Positions 24,946 to 37,096 of a stretch of DNA of 64,000 bases are shown in pieces. The position numbers were made by a program, and so were the translations under genes. Below the pieces are notes generated by a model, which saw nothing but the letters and a program-made list of their open reading frames with translations, was not told the DNA's origin and made no database searches. Each line of letters starts with the position of its first letter. Within the stretch, counting starts at the first letter, position 1. The stretch is from Emmonsiellopsis sp. PD_33 (taxonomy: Eukaryota; Ascomycota; Eurotiomycetes; Onygenales; Ajellomycetaceae): positions 1-64,000 of the forward strand of contig JANTQF010000032.1 in assembly GCA_032988165.1 (NCBI GenBank), in the 5' to 3' direction.

Positions 24946-25589
24946 AAGATAAGATGAAATGATAACTAGAACTTAAAGTAATTAGTATAATAGCTATTAT
25001 GTTAGAGTGATAGATTGAAGGGGATTGAGATTAAGGGGAGGAGACAAGCTGGAGATACTAACTGTGAGATGTATGTTAATCAGTGAGACCTAATATAAGA
25101 GAAAGAAGATGTGGAAGGGACTGGAAGAAGGAAAAAGTAAATGACTACCTAGTAATGCTGGCTCTGGGGGCTGGGATGGTAGTAGCCATGAATTAAAACA
25201 GTGGAATAAGACTGGAAGGGGATGTTTTCCCTGTGAATGATGATGTAATAATAAAACATGAAGATAGAATAATATGGGAAAATCTAAGAAAAGTGTATAA
25301 GTAAATGGGAATGTAGGTTAATAAAATATTAAATACAAACTTACCTGGCAGATAAAAGCATGCAGAAACAAATACAGAGATGAATAAGACAATATGATAA
25401 TAGCTGAAGGTGCTAGTATGTTGGTGTAGGAATAGAGTAGTAATTCATTAGAGCATAAGAAAAGCAGACTGTCTGGGAGTTGTAAATCAATGACTATACA
25501 AGAGTAAGTTAGATGAGGATATAAAAAGGAGAATATAGCTAATTACTAACATGGGAGCAGGAGACATACCTCTAGAAATAGAAAATGCA
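24946..25589. other. Intergenic, no gene recognised
   Basis: AT-rich spacer between copies 7 and 8. If copy 7 ever had an F-box it should be here, but I do not see it. Confidence 0.3.
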
Positions 25590-27089
25590 CACTGCTTCTT
25601 GAGGAAAATGAGAGGGTTGAAGTACCATACAAAGCACCTGTTGGTCACAAAGCTCTATAATTATTAGAGGTGCTGTGGGGGATATTATGCTGATTAGGTT
25701 CTGCAGAGATTTGAGATAAAAGAGTTAATTGATGGTAGTTCCCACACTATTTCTAGTATATTGATGTTGGGAATGGCTAGAACACTCCTGAAAGGCCATG
25801 GAGAATAGAAGGCCAGGTCTATAGGTAATGGCAAGGTTAAGGTATGGAAGGATAAAGCAATAATGTACATTAAGATAATGTATATAAATAGCATGAGTTT
25901 GCAGTTTCATAAAGGTATCATTACTCTGAGGGAGGAATGTTTCAATTACTGTCAAAGGCTTGATATTTGGTTGACTAATATATAGAAATGATCCATTTGG
26001 TGCAGATTAAATATAGAAGAAAATAAATCATGACTGTGCAAATTCCTACAAGATCTCTTCACTTAAAGTGTCAACAACTTTAATATGTGGGGGTGTGGGG
26101 GGATCACATGTAATAGAGGTGGCTTTGGGGGCATTGAAATATATCAGGTGTTCAAATCCATTGGGAAGGATGACTTCAATAGCATTACAGTAGCACTAAC
26201 CACTAAGATGACTGGCCTGTTCTGAGGTTGTGGGTGTGGTGTAGATGTGCTGGCCAGAATTGATGTCATAAGCACAGAGCTCAGGGGGGTCTATGAATAA
26301 CAGATATAGCTTATTCTGTCCTATCAAATAGGGGATATTTGATGTCACCCATGACAATTGCTTTGCTTCAGAGAGGGATCAGATGGTAACAAGGTTACTA
26401 GGATTCAAATTAGTAATAATATATAAGTATAGCTAGATAAAAGAAAATATTAAATAGAGCATACTTTAGAGTGAATCTGGACCTATCAAAAACACACATC
26501 ATACCAGAAGAGTTGATAAGGAGACAGCAAGATGAATCAGAAGGACAAGGGACTTGAAGGAGTATTAAATCACTGATTGTCTTACTGGTGAGAATTTGCC
26601 AGTGTACATTTAAAGAATCATAATTGACAGGGGGAGGATGGACATTGTTATCAGTCCTGACAATATATTAGCCTGTAGTGGCAAAGGAGTCAAATAAGCT
26701 AATAAAAGTGATTTCAGTTGGTCTGCTAATAATGTATTTGTATAATGTGTTGACTGAGTATTTTATATTTTTAGTAAGTACATACAGAGAGTTGGGGAAA
26801 ATAACATACTAAAATTGCAAAATTGTTTAGCTTGAAGATCAGTGTTGCAAGGAGGAAGTTAGGTTTAAAAGTCTAACAAGTAATAATGCAAGCTAAAAAG
26901 AGGGATGTATGATTTGATGTATTCATTCTATTTATAGCTGACTAGTTGTAGTTTGTAGAGTTTGAAGGTAGGGAGATATTGCAGAATGAGTGCAAAGCAT
27001 TCAGAAGGTATGCACTGTAGCAGATTGTAAGGGTTATGTATGGATTGGGCTGGTGCCAGGGTTTGTTGGTTGCTGATAACAAGAGACAT
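25590..27089 (-). pseudogene. F-box family protein, decayed (copy 8)
   Basis: The start is the ATG at 27,089 (MSLVISNQQTLAPAQ). The F-box IPSECFALILQYLPTFKL is followed by LYKLQLVSYK and, after a stop, NEYIKS. The C-terminal block IETFLPQSNDTFMKLQTHA lies near 25,950-25,890 and is open for 76 codons. It is the last array member before the mobile-element block. Upstream, to about 27,490, I see no palindrome of the recurring kind. Confidence 0.65.
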
Positions 27090-28149
27090 TGGGAATCCTG
27101 AAGATATAATAGTAAATCAAGCTATTAATCTCTAGTCTGATCAGAATTGGATGTTGATGATGATGGAATCAGGTAGCTCAAAATAAAGAGATACACACTG
27201 GTAGAGGTGAGCTGTGAGGCTCTCTTGCTAATAGATCAACTGACAGGAAGTTAATGCATGTAAATAGGATTGATTCCCCAGATATTATCAAAGAGAGATA
27301 AAGATGAAAGGGTGTTCTCATTGAGAGAGGAGAATGCAGGAATGAATTAGTATGGTATATCAGAGAGTAATGAAAGGGGAGTGTCCTGTATTTGAAAAGC
27401 TATATGTCAGATAAAGAAGGTAGATGGTAGTGGTGAACCCTACCTAGCAAGTGAAAGAATAATGGTGACCTGACAATGTTGATTACCACTGAGATCAGAT
27501 TGTGGAGAAGAGTGAAGTGGAAGCTGTGATGATGATAACTGAGCTGGGTACTAAAAGTGAAGGTCTAATGAGCTGATGAGAATGCATATCTGATTGATTA
27601 CTAAGTGAACTGATCAGAGAAAAAAGATGGTAGTAGAAGGAATGATTAGAAGAGGGAAAAATGAAGGTATAGCCAGTCTGTATATAATGTATGTGGTGAT
27701 GAGTTAACACAACAGGTGCAAGAGAGAAGACATGGCCCCTGGAAAAGGAAATAGGGTTGGAAAGAAAGAGAGAACAGGATCCAGAGGTAACAGGTAAGAT
27801 GATGATATTAGAAGGAAGATAGATAATAGATGGCATGAATGAGGAGAGAATAGAATGGAGATGAGAGTGGATTGTGGGATGATGCTGTAGAGTGATGAAA
27901 AAAGTAAGGTTGCAAAGTACTGTTATACCAAATAATATAAGGGATAGATGGTCTAATATGAAGGTTTGAATAAATAAGAAAAGCACAGTAGGTAGTCTAC
28001 TGTGAAAGCTGGTAAGAGGTAGGCAATGAGATGAAAGAAAACTGTAAGGAAACAGCTGAGATATCTCATTTCTATGTAAGTTTGAATAGTGTGGGATAGC
28101 CATAACAGCAACTTCATGAGAAAGCAAGACTATTGTGGGAGGCAAGAGA
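27090..28149. other. Purine-rich region with a long minus-strand open frame
   Basis: The plus strand is purine-rich, so the minus strand stays open by composition. A 216-codon frame (28,145-27,495) is rich in Ser, His, Leu and Ile, has no motif I know, and does not resemble the F-box family. It may be chance; a fast-evolving gene cannot be excluded. Confidence 0.25.
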
Positions 28150-29215
28150 GGGTACTTAGTATTAATTAGACCTTAAACCCAGCTTCACACATTGGGAAGA
28201 GAAAGAGGTAGTATGACAAGATGCATCATGGTGATCCATCTAATTCCACTTGGAGATAGTAAAGATGACAGCTTCACAAAGTAGTGGAAAGAGAAGGGAT
28301 AGTACAACTAGGTACATTACAGTAATTAACTATATTAAAATATTAGCTGTACTGGGAGGGAGGAGGGGAGAGTAACATGCATTATAGTAAGTTATCATCA
28401 GGCTGCAGTGTATAATAGACAGTTGGTGGAGTGCATTGCAGTGATGGATCAAGTTATGCTTGAGAATAGACACAATGCCAGCTTCACTAAAGTGTTGCAA
28501 AGAGGAAGGATGGCAACAGAAGATTGTATTACAGAAAGGGATGATATTGTGATGTGAGATAGATGTAAGACTAGCTTCACCATGAGGAAGGATGATAGAG
28601 TAAAGCACATTGCAGCAAGTAATCAAGTTGTAGTGTAGAATAAGCACAATGCCAGCTTCATAATGTAATGGGAAGAGAAAGGAAGGGAACTTAAGATGCA
28701 TCACAGTGATAGATCAAGCTATACTTAGGAATAGATCTAATACTAGCTTTACAATGCAATGGGAAGAGGAAGGATGGCAACATGAGATGCATTGCAGTGA
28801 TGGATTAGGTTATACTTGAGGATAGACTTAATAGCAGCTTCACTGTACAATGAGAAGAGGAAGGACAGCAACATAAGATGCATCACAGTGATGGATCAGG
28901 TTATACTTAAGGATAGACTTAATGGCAGCTTTACCATGCAATGAGAAGAGAAAGGGCACCAACAGGACCTCAGAAGATTGCATTGCAGAAAGTGATGATG
29001 TTGTAGTAGAGGATAGATGTGGTATCTACCTTAATGATGCTGAGAGAAAGAATGGCAAAGCAGAGTGCAGCACAGCAAGTAATCTAGTTATGCATGAGGA
29101 TAGGTACAACTTCAGCTTCACCAATCATTAAAGAAGGAAACAGGATGGCAAAGCAAAGTGCATCACAGCAAGAGAATAGATTATGTGGTGGGGATAGGCA
29201 TAACCCAGCTTCACC
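28150..29215. repeat. 91-bp tandem satellite (about 12 units)
   Basis: Units contain ATGCATCACAGTGATGGATC and CAGCTTCAC...GGGAAGAGGAAGG. Equivalent points at about 28,605, 28,696, 28,787 and 28,878 are spaced exactly 91 bp. Units are divergent on the left side. The array borders the mobile-element block. Confidence 0.8.
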
Positions 29216-29243
29216 CATGGCATCACTGACCTGATTCTGGTGG

Positions 29244-29386
29244 AGGAATTGGGTCAAATCCTGGGCAGAATTGAGTTGGACCTTGGAATGGGAATGGAGT
29301 CAGTTTTGATATTCTGCCTGCTAAGCCTGCCTTGGATAATCCTTACTCTGGTGAATCAGAGTGCATGATTCCTGAACCCAATTCTG
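29244..29386. other. GC-richer patch with inverted ends, possible small element
   Basis: Unlike its surroundings, this stretch is clearly less AT-rich. GGAATTGGGTCA near 29,244 is roughly inverted in TGAACCCAATTCTG near 29,373, so it could be a short non-autonomous element or a hairpin-forming tract. The match is weak. Confidence 0.25.
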
Positions 29387-29409
29387 ATTCCAGACCTAAT
29401 TCTCTGAAA

Positions 29410-30050
29410 AATAGGGTTAGAACTAATAAAAATAATATATAAGATAGTTATAATAACAGTTCATCTCATATATTTAATAATTATAGATCTTATATTTAGC
29501 TCTCAACCAAGTGAATACATCAGGCAAGAAAGAAACAGACTATACTGATAGTATTAGCACAGTTAATAAAGTCATAAAGATAGACTATATTAGCAGCACT
29601 AGTACAGTAATAAGAGGTACTAGTAGCACTTACTTACAAGCAGGCAGAATGAAGACAAATAGTACTAATATAATTAATTAAGTAGTCTTATTCATCTATT
29701 TAGACTATAGAGCCTTCATAAAATTATTAGGAAGTCTAGGACTCAGGACATCATTAAGGGTATTATAATAAGAGATGCTGAAAGGATCCCAAACAACCAC
29801 TAAAAATAGTAAGAAAATAGAAGGATTAAAGCCCAGATAGAGCCTAGAAGACAGCAGAAGATGCTCAGTAGGAGAAGAGATAAATATACTAATAGTATAG
29901 ATATATAAAATATATATATAGTAAAGAGATAGAATATATAGGTCATTGAGAATAAAATGAAAAGAGAAGATTAGAGTAGAAAAACTAAAGTACATTATAT
30001 AATTAAAAGATAGTAAGTAAAAAAACACTAAAATATGAGTATTTTCCTTA
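29410..30050 (+). repeat. Long inverted repeat, left copy
   Basis: About 29,790-30,050 matches the reverse complement of 42,621-42,890 over its whole length (for example AGAAAATAGAAGGATTAAAG here and in the reversed right copy, and TAAAAGATAGTAAGTAAAA near the inner end). A weaker match continues outward to about 29,410 through the TCTCAACCAAGTGAATAC region. The left copy has an additional 150-200 bp that looks like an internal tandem duplication (29,560-29,780). It may be a terminal inverted repeat of the cassette to its right. Confidence 0.7.
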
Positions 30051-30149
30051 CATTCCTCATTAAGTTATCACAGGCTTGATATAATCTATACTAATATTCA
30101 ATTATTAATATTAGTTATTCTATGGACTGCCAGCAACCACTAATGAATA

Positions 30150-30300
30150 ACTATAAATATTATACTACTAACATTGAATATCATATAGTAGTAATAACTG
30201 CTAACATTAATCTACTAATATTTAATATCACATAGCACTAATATCTACTAATATTAGTCTACTAATATTTAATATTACATAGCACTAATAACTAGCCTGC
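30150..30300. repeat. Short tandem repeat of about 47 bp
   Basis: TCTACTAATATTTAATATCA followed by CATAGCACTAATA occurs twice, plus a degraded third unit on the left. Confidence 0.6.
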
Positions 30301-32639
30301 CTGGGCTAATATAATTAATTAAATTATACCCCATGTAGACCCCTCAACTTACAGTCTGTCAAAATTTTATAATCATATTATATGATAAACCAGATATTAT
30401 ACATATATTTTATAATTAGTAGATGATGTCTCTTTAGCTGATTTAGACATCTAGCTATTCTAGAGTCATTAACTATTATTTATTTATATGTGTGACTAAA
30501 TGACAGGCCAGACACAAATATATATATATATATATGTAATGATAATCCTACTGGCATTATAAGCTATTAGTCAATTAATGGGACAAGAAATTCACATAAT
30601 CTCTACAAGTTAATTAGATGAGGGAATATGTCTGATTTCTATAATTTAATTGAATTAAAACCAGCTGAGATGCCATTGTGGGTAAAAAGAAAGATATTAA
30701 AGAGGAGATCACAGAGAGAATTGAAGTTATCAGCTATTAATATCATTATTAGCTGCCACTACTATTATTAGCTATCAGCACATTGAAAAACACACCCAAA
30801 GTAAAGATCTATTATTATCTAGGCTGACATGTGTAATCTACTCTATTTTAATATTATATATTATTTTAATATTATATATTATTTTGATATTAAACATCCT
30901 CAATTAATTCTAACATTATTAAAATAAGTAGTTATTTGAAGCATCTAATACTCATCATCTACTACATATTATATCTAATGCCTTTAAAGTCTATTTCTAT
31001 ATCTTATATGATTAGTTATCACATCTATGATTCATTTCATTCTCTACTCACATGTTAGGTTCTTATTATTCTAAATTATCTAAATATTCATATTGTCTAT
31101 CATCTCATTGCTAATAAGATCTCTAAGCTCATTTTTATTGTCTACTACTTGTACATATATGTCATAGTCATCATAGATAATAGTAGTAGACTCAGAGGGC
31201 TATAAATACTAGTAGAATACAACTTAAAGGTTAGATCTAGTAGCATCCCACTCATTTTATTCATTAAGGAGATTAATACTACTAATATTATTACTTTTAT
31301 TCCTGCATGTTTCCTCTATTATCCACTAAATCTACTTATTGCTAAAATGATATCAGTGACTGAGCTAGCTCAGCAATTCATATTTATAGTAGTAGAAATT
31401 CCTCTAGAGATAGTAGAGATAACACTCATTCTTACCTTTAGCCTTCTATAACTTAATATTATTAGTAAAGTTCCAGCACAGCTCACAACTTTATCATTTC
31501 AGATAGATGATAATTATTTTACAGTGTTCCTCCATATTAGCTAGTTACCAACTCAACTTGACTATAAAATAGATAGACTGCCTGCACCCAGTATAGATAA
31601 ATCAATCCTTAAACTTTATCATCTAATAGATTAAGAAATCTACTTCTCCTTAGTTTTATAGCAGATCAATACATTCTGCATCATATCAGTCAGATCATTT
31701 AATCAAGTAAGTACTATAATTAAGCTTAATAAGTAATTATTACTTACTAGAGTGAAAATAGCACTAGCATCTAGATAATACTGAAAATATCTTTAGAAGC
31801 TTATCATTAAGATAGATTTCACATGACTACTTTAACCTAATAGCTGTTAAATATTAGCCAGTACACATATAGTATATTAAAGTAAATTATGTAATATTAG
31901 TAGGCATACCTCTATTAGCCTCATCATTCAGCAGGAAGTCATGTTTGGTCAGATCATATTTAAAATGACAGATTATTCCTTATTTGCACATTCCTCTTAT
32001 ATGAAATTAGCAGTTAATATTACTTTTTTTTGATATTATATAGTATGTGCTCAGCACACTGCCTCTCTTCCCTGACTCATATCATTATGAGTAGGGATTC
32101 AATTGGCAATGACCATTTAGCTAGTATTTGTAGTTCTTATTAGTTGACATGGTTCAAGTTGTTTTGGTATTAGATATTATTTTAATATTAGATGGTATTT
32201 TAATATTAAATAGATAGTTAAAGTAAGATTACTAGATTGAAAGTATTAAATAAAAGTATTTCAATGAAAGTATCCTAATGAAAGCATTCTGATGAAAGTA
32301 TTCTAATGAAAGTATCTGAGATTCTAAATAAAATCATATAGATGAAAGTATATAAATAAAAGATTCTGATGAAAGTATTTAAATCAAAGTAATGAGAATT
32401 AAGTGATCACATTATGAGATCAAAATTATTAAAAGGAGAGGATCAAGTAATCACATAATGAAGCTAATATTATTAGAATATAAAGGTTTAGTGATAGCTT
32501 ATAACATATTGTGCAGCTACCCCCATCTAACCTTATAAACAGAGTTAAACCTATTTAAGCTTTAGAGTTTAGCTTTTAACTTAATTATTCATCTGAGAAG
32601 CTTATAAGCTTTTCAACTAACTTCTTGCAATACCATAAT
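30301..32639. other. AT-rich region between the left inverted repeat and the SNF2-like gene
   Basis: Holds (TA)n near 30,518-30,537, TTAATATTATATATTATT repeats near 30,850, and a 15-bp minisatellite at 32,233-32,392. A plus-strand frame near 31,110-31,700 is open except for a few stops (piece: ELAQQFIFIVVEIPLEIVEI near 31,363) and might be a decayed exon. I do not recognise it. Confidence 0.35.
32233..32392. repeat. 15-bp minisatellite
   Basis: Units like AATGAAAGTATTCTG, about ten, divergent at the edges. Confidence 0.65.
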
Positions 32640-32915
32640 AGTCTAACCTATTATTAACTTATCACCACTGCCCTACTACTAACATCAGAGATTTGAAGCT
32701 AACTTTAATAAAGAAGCTCAGCTAATAAATCATACTATATTCTCTATTTATAATATTTTCATTCTGATCTTTACATCTAGCCCCAACTTATTACTAACTT
32801 CTCACCACCACTCTGCTAACTTTAGAGCTAACTTTAGTAAAAAAGCTTCAAGTCAGCTAGTAAGTCATACTGCATCCTCTATTTATAATATTTTCATTCT
32901 GACATTCACATCTAG
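32640..32915. repeat. Direct duplication of about 130 bp before the SNF2-like start
   Basis: CTCTATTTATAATATTTTCA occurs at about 32,741 and again at about 32,877, each preceded by related AACTT...CACCAC and TAACTTTA...AAGCT blocks. The second copy ends seven to ten bases before the ATG of the SNF2-like gene, so this may be its duplicated promoter or leader region. Confidence 0.55.
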
Positions 32916-33261
32916 ATCATCATGATTGCCCTATCTAATGAAGTAATCAGTGAAGTTATAGGCTGTACAGTATGGGATCTGAACCAGCTCAAGGCTAAAT
33001 TTAATTAATGACTTATAGTATCCTCTAACTACCACACAGTCAAGTAGGATACTAGTTATAGAAGGTAATTTAAAATCCACACCATTAATGAATGTATCAG
33101 CTAAGGCCTGTTGAATGTGATGGATATTTCTATCAGATAGGCAGAGAAACCCCTTAATAATAGTAAATACATTATAGATAGTTATTAAATTATTATTATT
33201 AATCTCTTCAGCAAATAAATCTATATGATGACTCAGAAATATAGTAGGGATTAGCAATCAT

Positions 33262-33350
33262 TTAATTTCAAAATAGCATTTAATTCTAAAATAGCATTTA
33301 ATTTCAAAATACTATTTAATTCTAAAACACCATCTAATTCCAAAATATCC
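33262..33350 (+). repeat. 18-bp minisatellite, array 1
   Basis: About five units of TTTAATTCTAAAATAGCA, inside the SNF2-like frame and translated as FNSKIA repeats. Confidence 0.8.
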
Positions 33351-34014
33351 ACACCAATCTATCTATCAGTTAAATCTAAAGAGCTCAGTTTTGAGTATCA
33401 GGAGCTCTCACCACTGACACAGCAAACCCCATCAGTATATCAATCAGAGAGACCAATGATAATAGTTAGTTATAGTAGTAATCATGAGTCTTTATTACCC
33501 TTTACTTATACTTCAGATTTCAGAGCTATCAAACTGACATTAAACATGCTTAATAATTAAGTTCAACATGTAGAGTTTCATACTATTAACTCTCTAATAG
33601 ATGAAGATAATTAGCTCACTATGTGCACATTAGCAAATCTAGCATCTTATATAGCTGAGGAACTAAACTCAGTCAATCATCTTACAAAGAAGGATTATAG
33701 TGACTAACTGGAAGAGCTAAAGAGTAATAGTATCATTCATTTTAACTTAGAGGCTCAGCAAGTCTTTCTTATAAATTCATATTATTTAGAATAGTTAGTT
33801 AGCATTAGAATCAGTCAAGCAATCTTATAGATTATCCAATACAAGGTAGCCTTCTTTATAGATAGAGTAGTCAAATTAGATATATCATTATAGTAGTGGG
33901 CAGTTCAGTTCAAAATTCAGAAGAAATCCAATAAGTATAAATGTTTAGCTAGCTTTAATGATGATGATAGCAACACTGAAGCCTTAAAATATAATACTAT
34001 TCCTACTATACCAT

Positions 34015-34165
34015 CTAATATTAAAATAGACAATTTAATTCAAATAGATAATTCAATTCTAATAGACAATTCAATCTTAAAAGACAATTCAATTCTAAAA
34101 GACAATTCAATCCTAAAAGACAATTTAATCCCAAAAGACAATCTAATTCCAAAAGATAATTCATT
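34015..34165 (+). repeat. 18-bp minisatellite, array 2
   Basis: About eight units of AATTCTAAAAGACAATTC, inside the same frame, translated as NSILKD repeats. The DNA core AATTCTAAAA is shared with array 1 but is read one base shifted. Confidence 0.8.
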
Positions 34166-35881
34166 AGTCAAGTCATCTCCCAAAGCACTCACATCCCCTA
34201 TCAATTCAGTCAGTAAGATAGAAGACAGTTAAATAGTAATAGACCTCTTAACACTCAGTTAGCAGGTTAAGTTATCTCTCAAGGCACTCACATCTCCAGA
34301 CAGTCTAACACTAAAAACTTCTACCTCAGAGGTCATTATGATCTCAGATCCCAATAAGCAGTCAAAAACTAATATTAATAGTGCTTGAATAGATGATATA
34401 CATAATCTCAACAACATTAGTTTAATTTTCTAAGTAGTAGACACAATAAGATGCTATCAACTCACTGAATATAATGAGAGTTTATTTGCTCACTTCTTCA
34501 TATTTGAAGATAAAGTAGTGGACTACAAAGATCTCTCAACTAAAATTGAAATATCATATATAAAGAGGGTACTCTTCAGCTACCAAGCCTTTACTACATT
34601 CTGAATGCTATTAGCAGACAATAAAGTAGGAAGGAGTATTCTAGATGATAAGATGAAGCTTAGAAAAACTACTGAGTAGATTACCTATATTATTCTTAAG
34701 TCCTTACTGACATTAAATTATGATTTAATTAGGGAATTCTGAGAGTCTAATTCCAAAATAGCTTATAAACACCTTCAAAAAGATGCAGCTTCTACTACAC
34801 CATGTCTAATATAGTTATAATAGCTCTTTCAGTGCCTCTATGCTGTGATTTAAGAGCTATACATCAATCAGAAGGTACTGCTGAAGGTATGGAGGATTAG
34901 AAGGGATTATTCTCTCATTATAATCTCACTATTACTTTTATCTATATGAGTTAATAAGTTTATAAATGTTATTAATTCTAAGTCATCATTGAGATTATTT
35001 GTGCAGCCCTCCATCTCTTCTGAGAGTTTTATGGTTAAGAGGTTTAAGGAGTATAGTTTAAGTATCAAGATGTATCTACTTTTATTCATCTCTAAAGACC
35101 TCATACTCTATACTAAGCTTAATAACTGTATGGTGCTGATAACATCATACATAATAGACTATATATATTAAACCCTAACATTAATATCTGCATGGAACTG
35201 AGGACTACTAGTCTATAATGAATCTCATCTGGAGAAAGATGAGAATAGTATAATTATTCATAATTTTCATTTCATTCTGAATGAAATAAAGAAGAAACTT
35301 CATGATGATATTAAATTACTACCAACTAATTCTAATGTCTAATTGATATTTGAAACTTCATTTGAGAAAGGCTCTTATAACTTACAGCATTGAATGAGCC
35401 TTCTGAAAACTAATTATTAGTTGGAATCAGACATACTACATTAGGCCTGTCAGAAGGAGTTTAAAAAGCTCAGTTAGAACATCTCTACTATACTAGATAA
35501 CTGCATGAAGACTTATGATATGATAGAAGCATCTAAGGTCTAACTGAGGAGATTTACCCTTCTATTTGCATGGATTCTCAAATACATTATGATCTACTAG
35601 GTGAGATATTAATTATAAATAATTTAGCAAGAATATTATTAACCTCTCCCCACATGAGAACTGTGATATCATGATTAAATTAACTGATACTCAAAAAGAA
35701 GCTATAAAGAGAATAGAGGTTAAAGCCATTGCAGCTACTAAGGCAGCTTTTATGAATACCTATAACTTATAGTTGTAAAGAGATAGAAAGGATCTAGAAC
35801 TAACTCTACATATATCTACATTCTTCAAACATTCTCATCATACTTATATACTAGTAATTTTCCCTGGAGCTATGAATATTA

Positions 35882-35992
35882 TTCAATTTCAAAATAACAT
35901 TAAATTCTAAAATAACATCAAATCTCAAAATAACATCAAATCTTAAAATAACATTAAATTTCAAAACAACATTAAATGCCAAAACAACAATA
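35882..35992 (+). repeat. 18-bp minisatellite, array 3
   Basis: About six units of AAATTCTAAAATAACATT, nearly the same unit as array 1 (two differences), but read in the third phase as NNIKFQ repeats. It is followed by an acidic Asp/Glu/Asn-rich stretch. Confidence 0.8.
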
Positions 35993-36950
35993 ACCCTAAG
36001 AATGTGGATATCAACAAGAATGAGGACTTAAATGACTTAGATGACTTAAATGAGGAGGATGAGGAGGGTTACTCAGATGAGAAAGATAAGAATGATTTTA
36101 ATAATAGCTAGCCTGAGTTTCATTTCATTAATAAGGAACTCAATGTAGAGAAAGATAAGAATGGTAAAAGTATATAGAAATCTTAATTAAAAAAGAACAC
36201 TTTTTTGTTTCTAACACCCTACTCCCTCTTTATTATAGATCTTGTTAAGGGGGTAAAGGTGAAGTTCATTGAAAAGCTGCTGACTGATCTGATAATATCT
36301 CAAGACTATACTAGCTATACTGAGAAATTAGTGATAATTATTCCTGAATCTACTATTATTATTATTTTAGAAGAGGTATATTTACTTACCCCTTATGAAT
36401 TTACATGGTACAACAGTGTGAGCTAACTAGATTCTAGTATCTTGAGGGACTTAGTTATCCTATTACAGCACTATATGGGTGTGTAACAGCCTCAAACAGA
36501 TAAGATCTAATCAATGCATTTAACTTCAATTAGAAATCATATAATCACTGTGATGGGAAAATCCTACTTATTATTATCATTACTCCAAAAATTCTCATCT
36601 AGAGATTCACACTTGTCAGAGCCTACCATCTGATTCTATTAACTCTTAAATGGCTGCAGACCAATGAAAAACAGGTTACAGGCTAAATTACTTAAATAGG
36701 CTAGAAAAATAATAAGACCTACTATCATTAGATAGTATGTGAAGACATGAAGGTTGAAGTGAGAATTCTTTACTATTAGAACTTACAGCTGAAGTTTAAT
36801 AAAATCACTATGCAAGCATCACATGAGTTAGCTGATCAATTAGTATAGGAGAAGCAGTAGAGAGAAGATGTAATAACTCTAGCATAATATCAGCAGATAG
36901 AGTTAGAAATCAGTTTAAGTTAGATTTTATATTTAGTAGCTGCAAAGTAA

Positions 36951-37096
36951 TAACAACAGTCATCTTATCTTTAAATTATCCTTTAAATACTTCACTCTAA
37001 GTTATATACTTCTATAGCACTCTATCCTGGCCAACATTCACAGCCCAATATGATTTGCAATGTTGGCAGTTCAAGAACCTTTATAGTTAATTGATA
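36951..37096. other. Spacer between SNF2-like gene and 63-bp repeats
   Basis: No gene seen. It leads directly into the tandem repeat array. Confidence 0.4.

Larger units (their letters stand above)
32922..36950 (+). pseudogene. SNF2-like ATPase (helicase superfamily 2), decayed
   Basis: SNF2 ATPases move along DNA and remodel chromatin. From the ATG at 32,922 (MIALSNEVISEVIGC) one frame runs to about 35,600 without any shift. Walker A is at 34,619-34,680: GRSILDDKMKLRKTTE, where family members have a GxxLADEMGLGKT-like sequence. MVLITSY lies near 35,130. Motif II reads NESH at about 35,214-35,225 (DEAH/DESH in relatives), followed by LEKDENS, and motif III reads FETSFEKGS at 35,349-35,375 (SGTP-like in relatives). 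A frame change near 35,600-35,632 fits a short intron (GTGAGA... ) or an indel; the reading continues at NLSPHENCDIMIKLTD. The helicase C-lobe is not clearly recognisable; the last part (36,205-36,950) is partly open for 73 codons and ends near LEISLS-LYLVAAK. Key residues are changed as expected from G-to-A. It lies 0.7 kb upstream of the transposase, same strand. Confidence 0.7.

Noticed and set aside
27495..28145. Longest open frame of the window, 216 codons, minus strand
   Set aside because: The plus strand is purine-rich here, which removes stops on the minus strand by composition. The translation is low-complexity and has no motif or paralogue in the array.
28330..28704. 124-codon minus-strand frame
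   Set aside because: It lies wholly in the 91-bp satellite; 91 is not a multiple of three, so it is not a protein repeat.
29705..30028. 107-codon minus-strand frame rich in Ile, Tyr, Phe, Ser
   Set aside because: It is part of the left inverted repeat; its counterpart at the right copy is not open in the same way.
32931..33257. 108-codon minus-strand frame
   Set aside because: It is antisense to the start of the SNF2-like frame, which is supported by motifs further on and by an uninterrupted phase.
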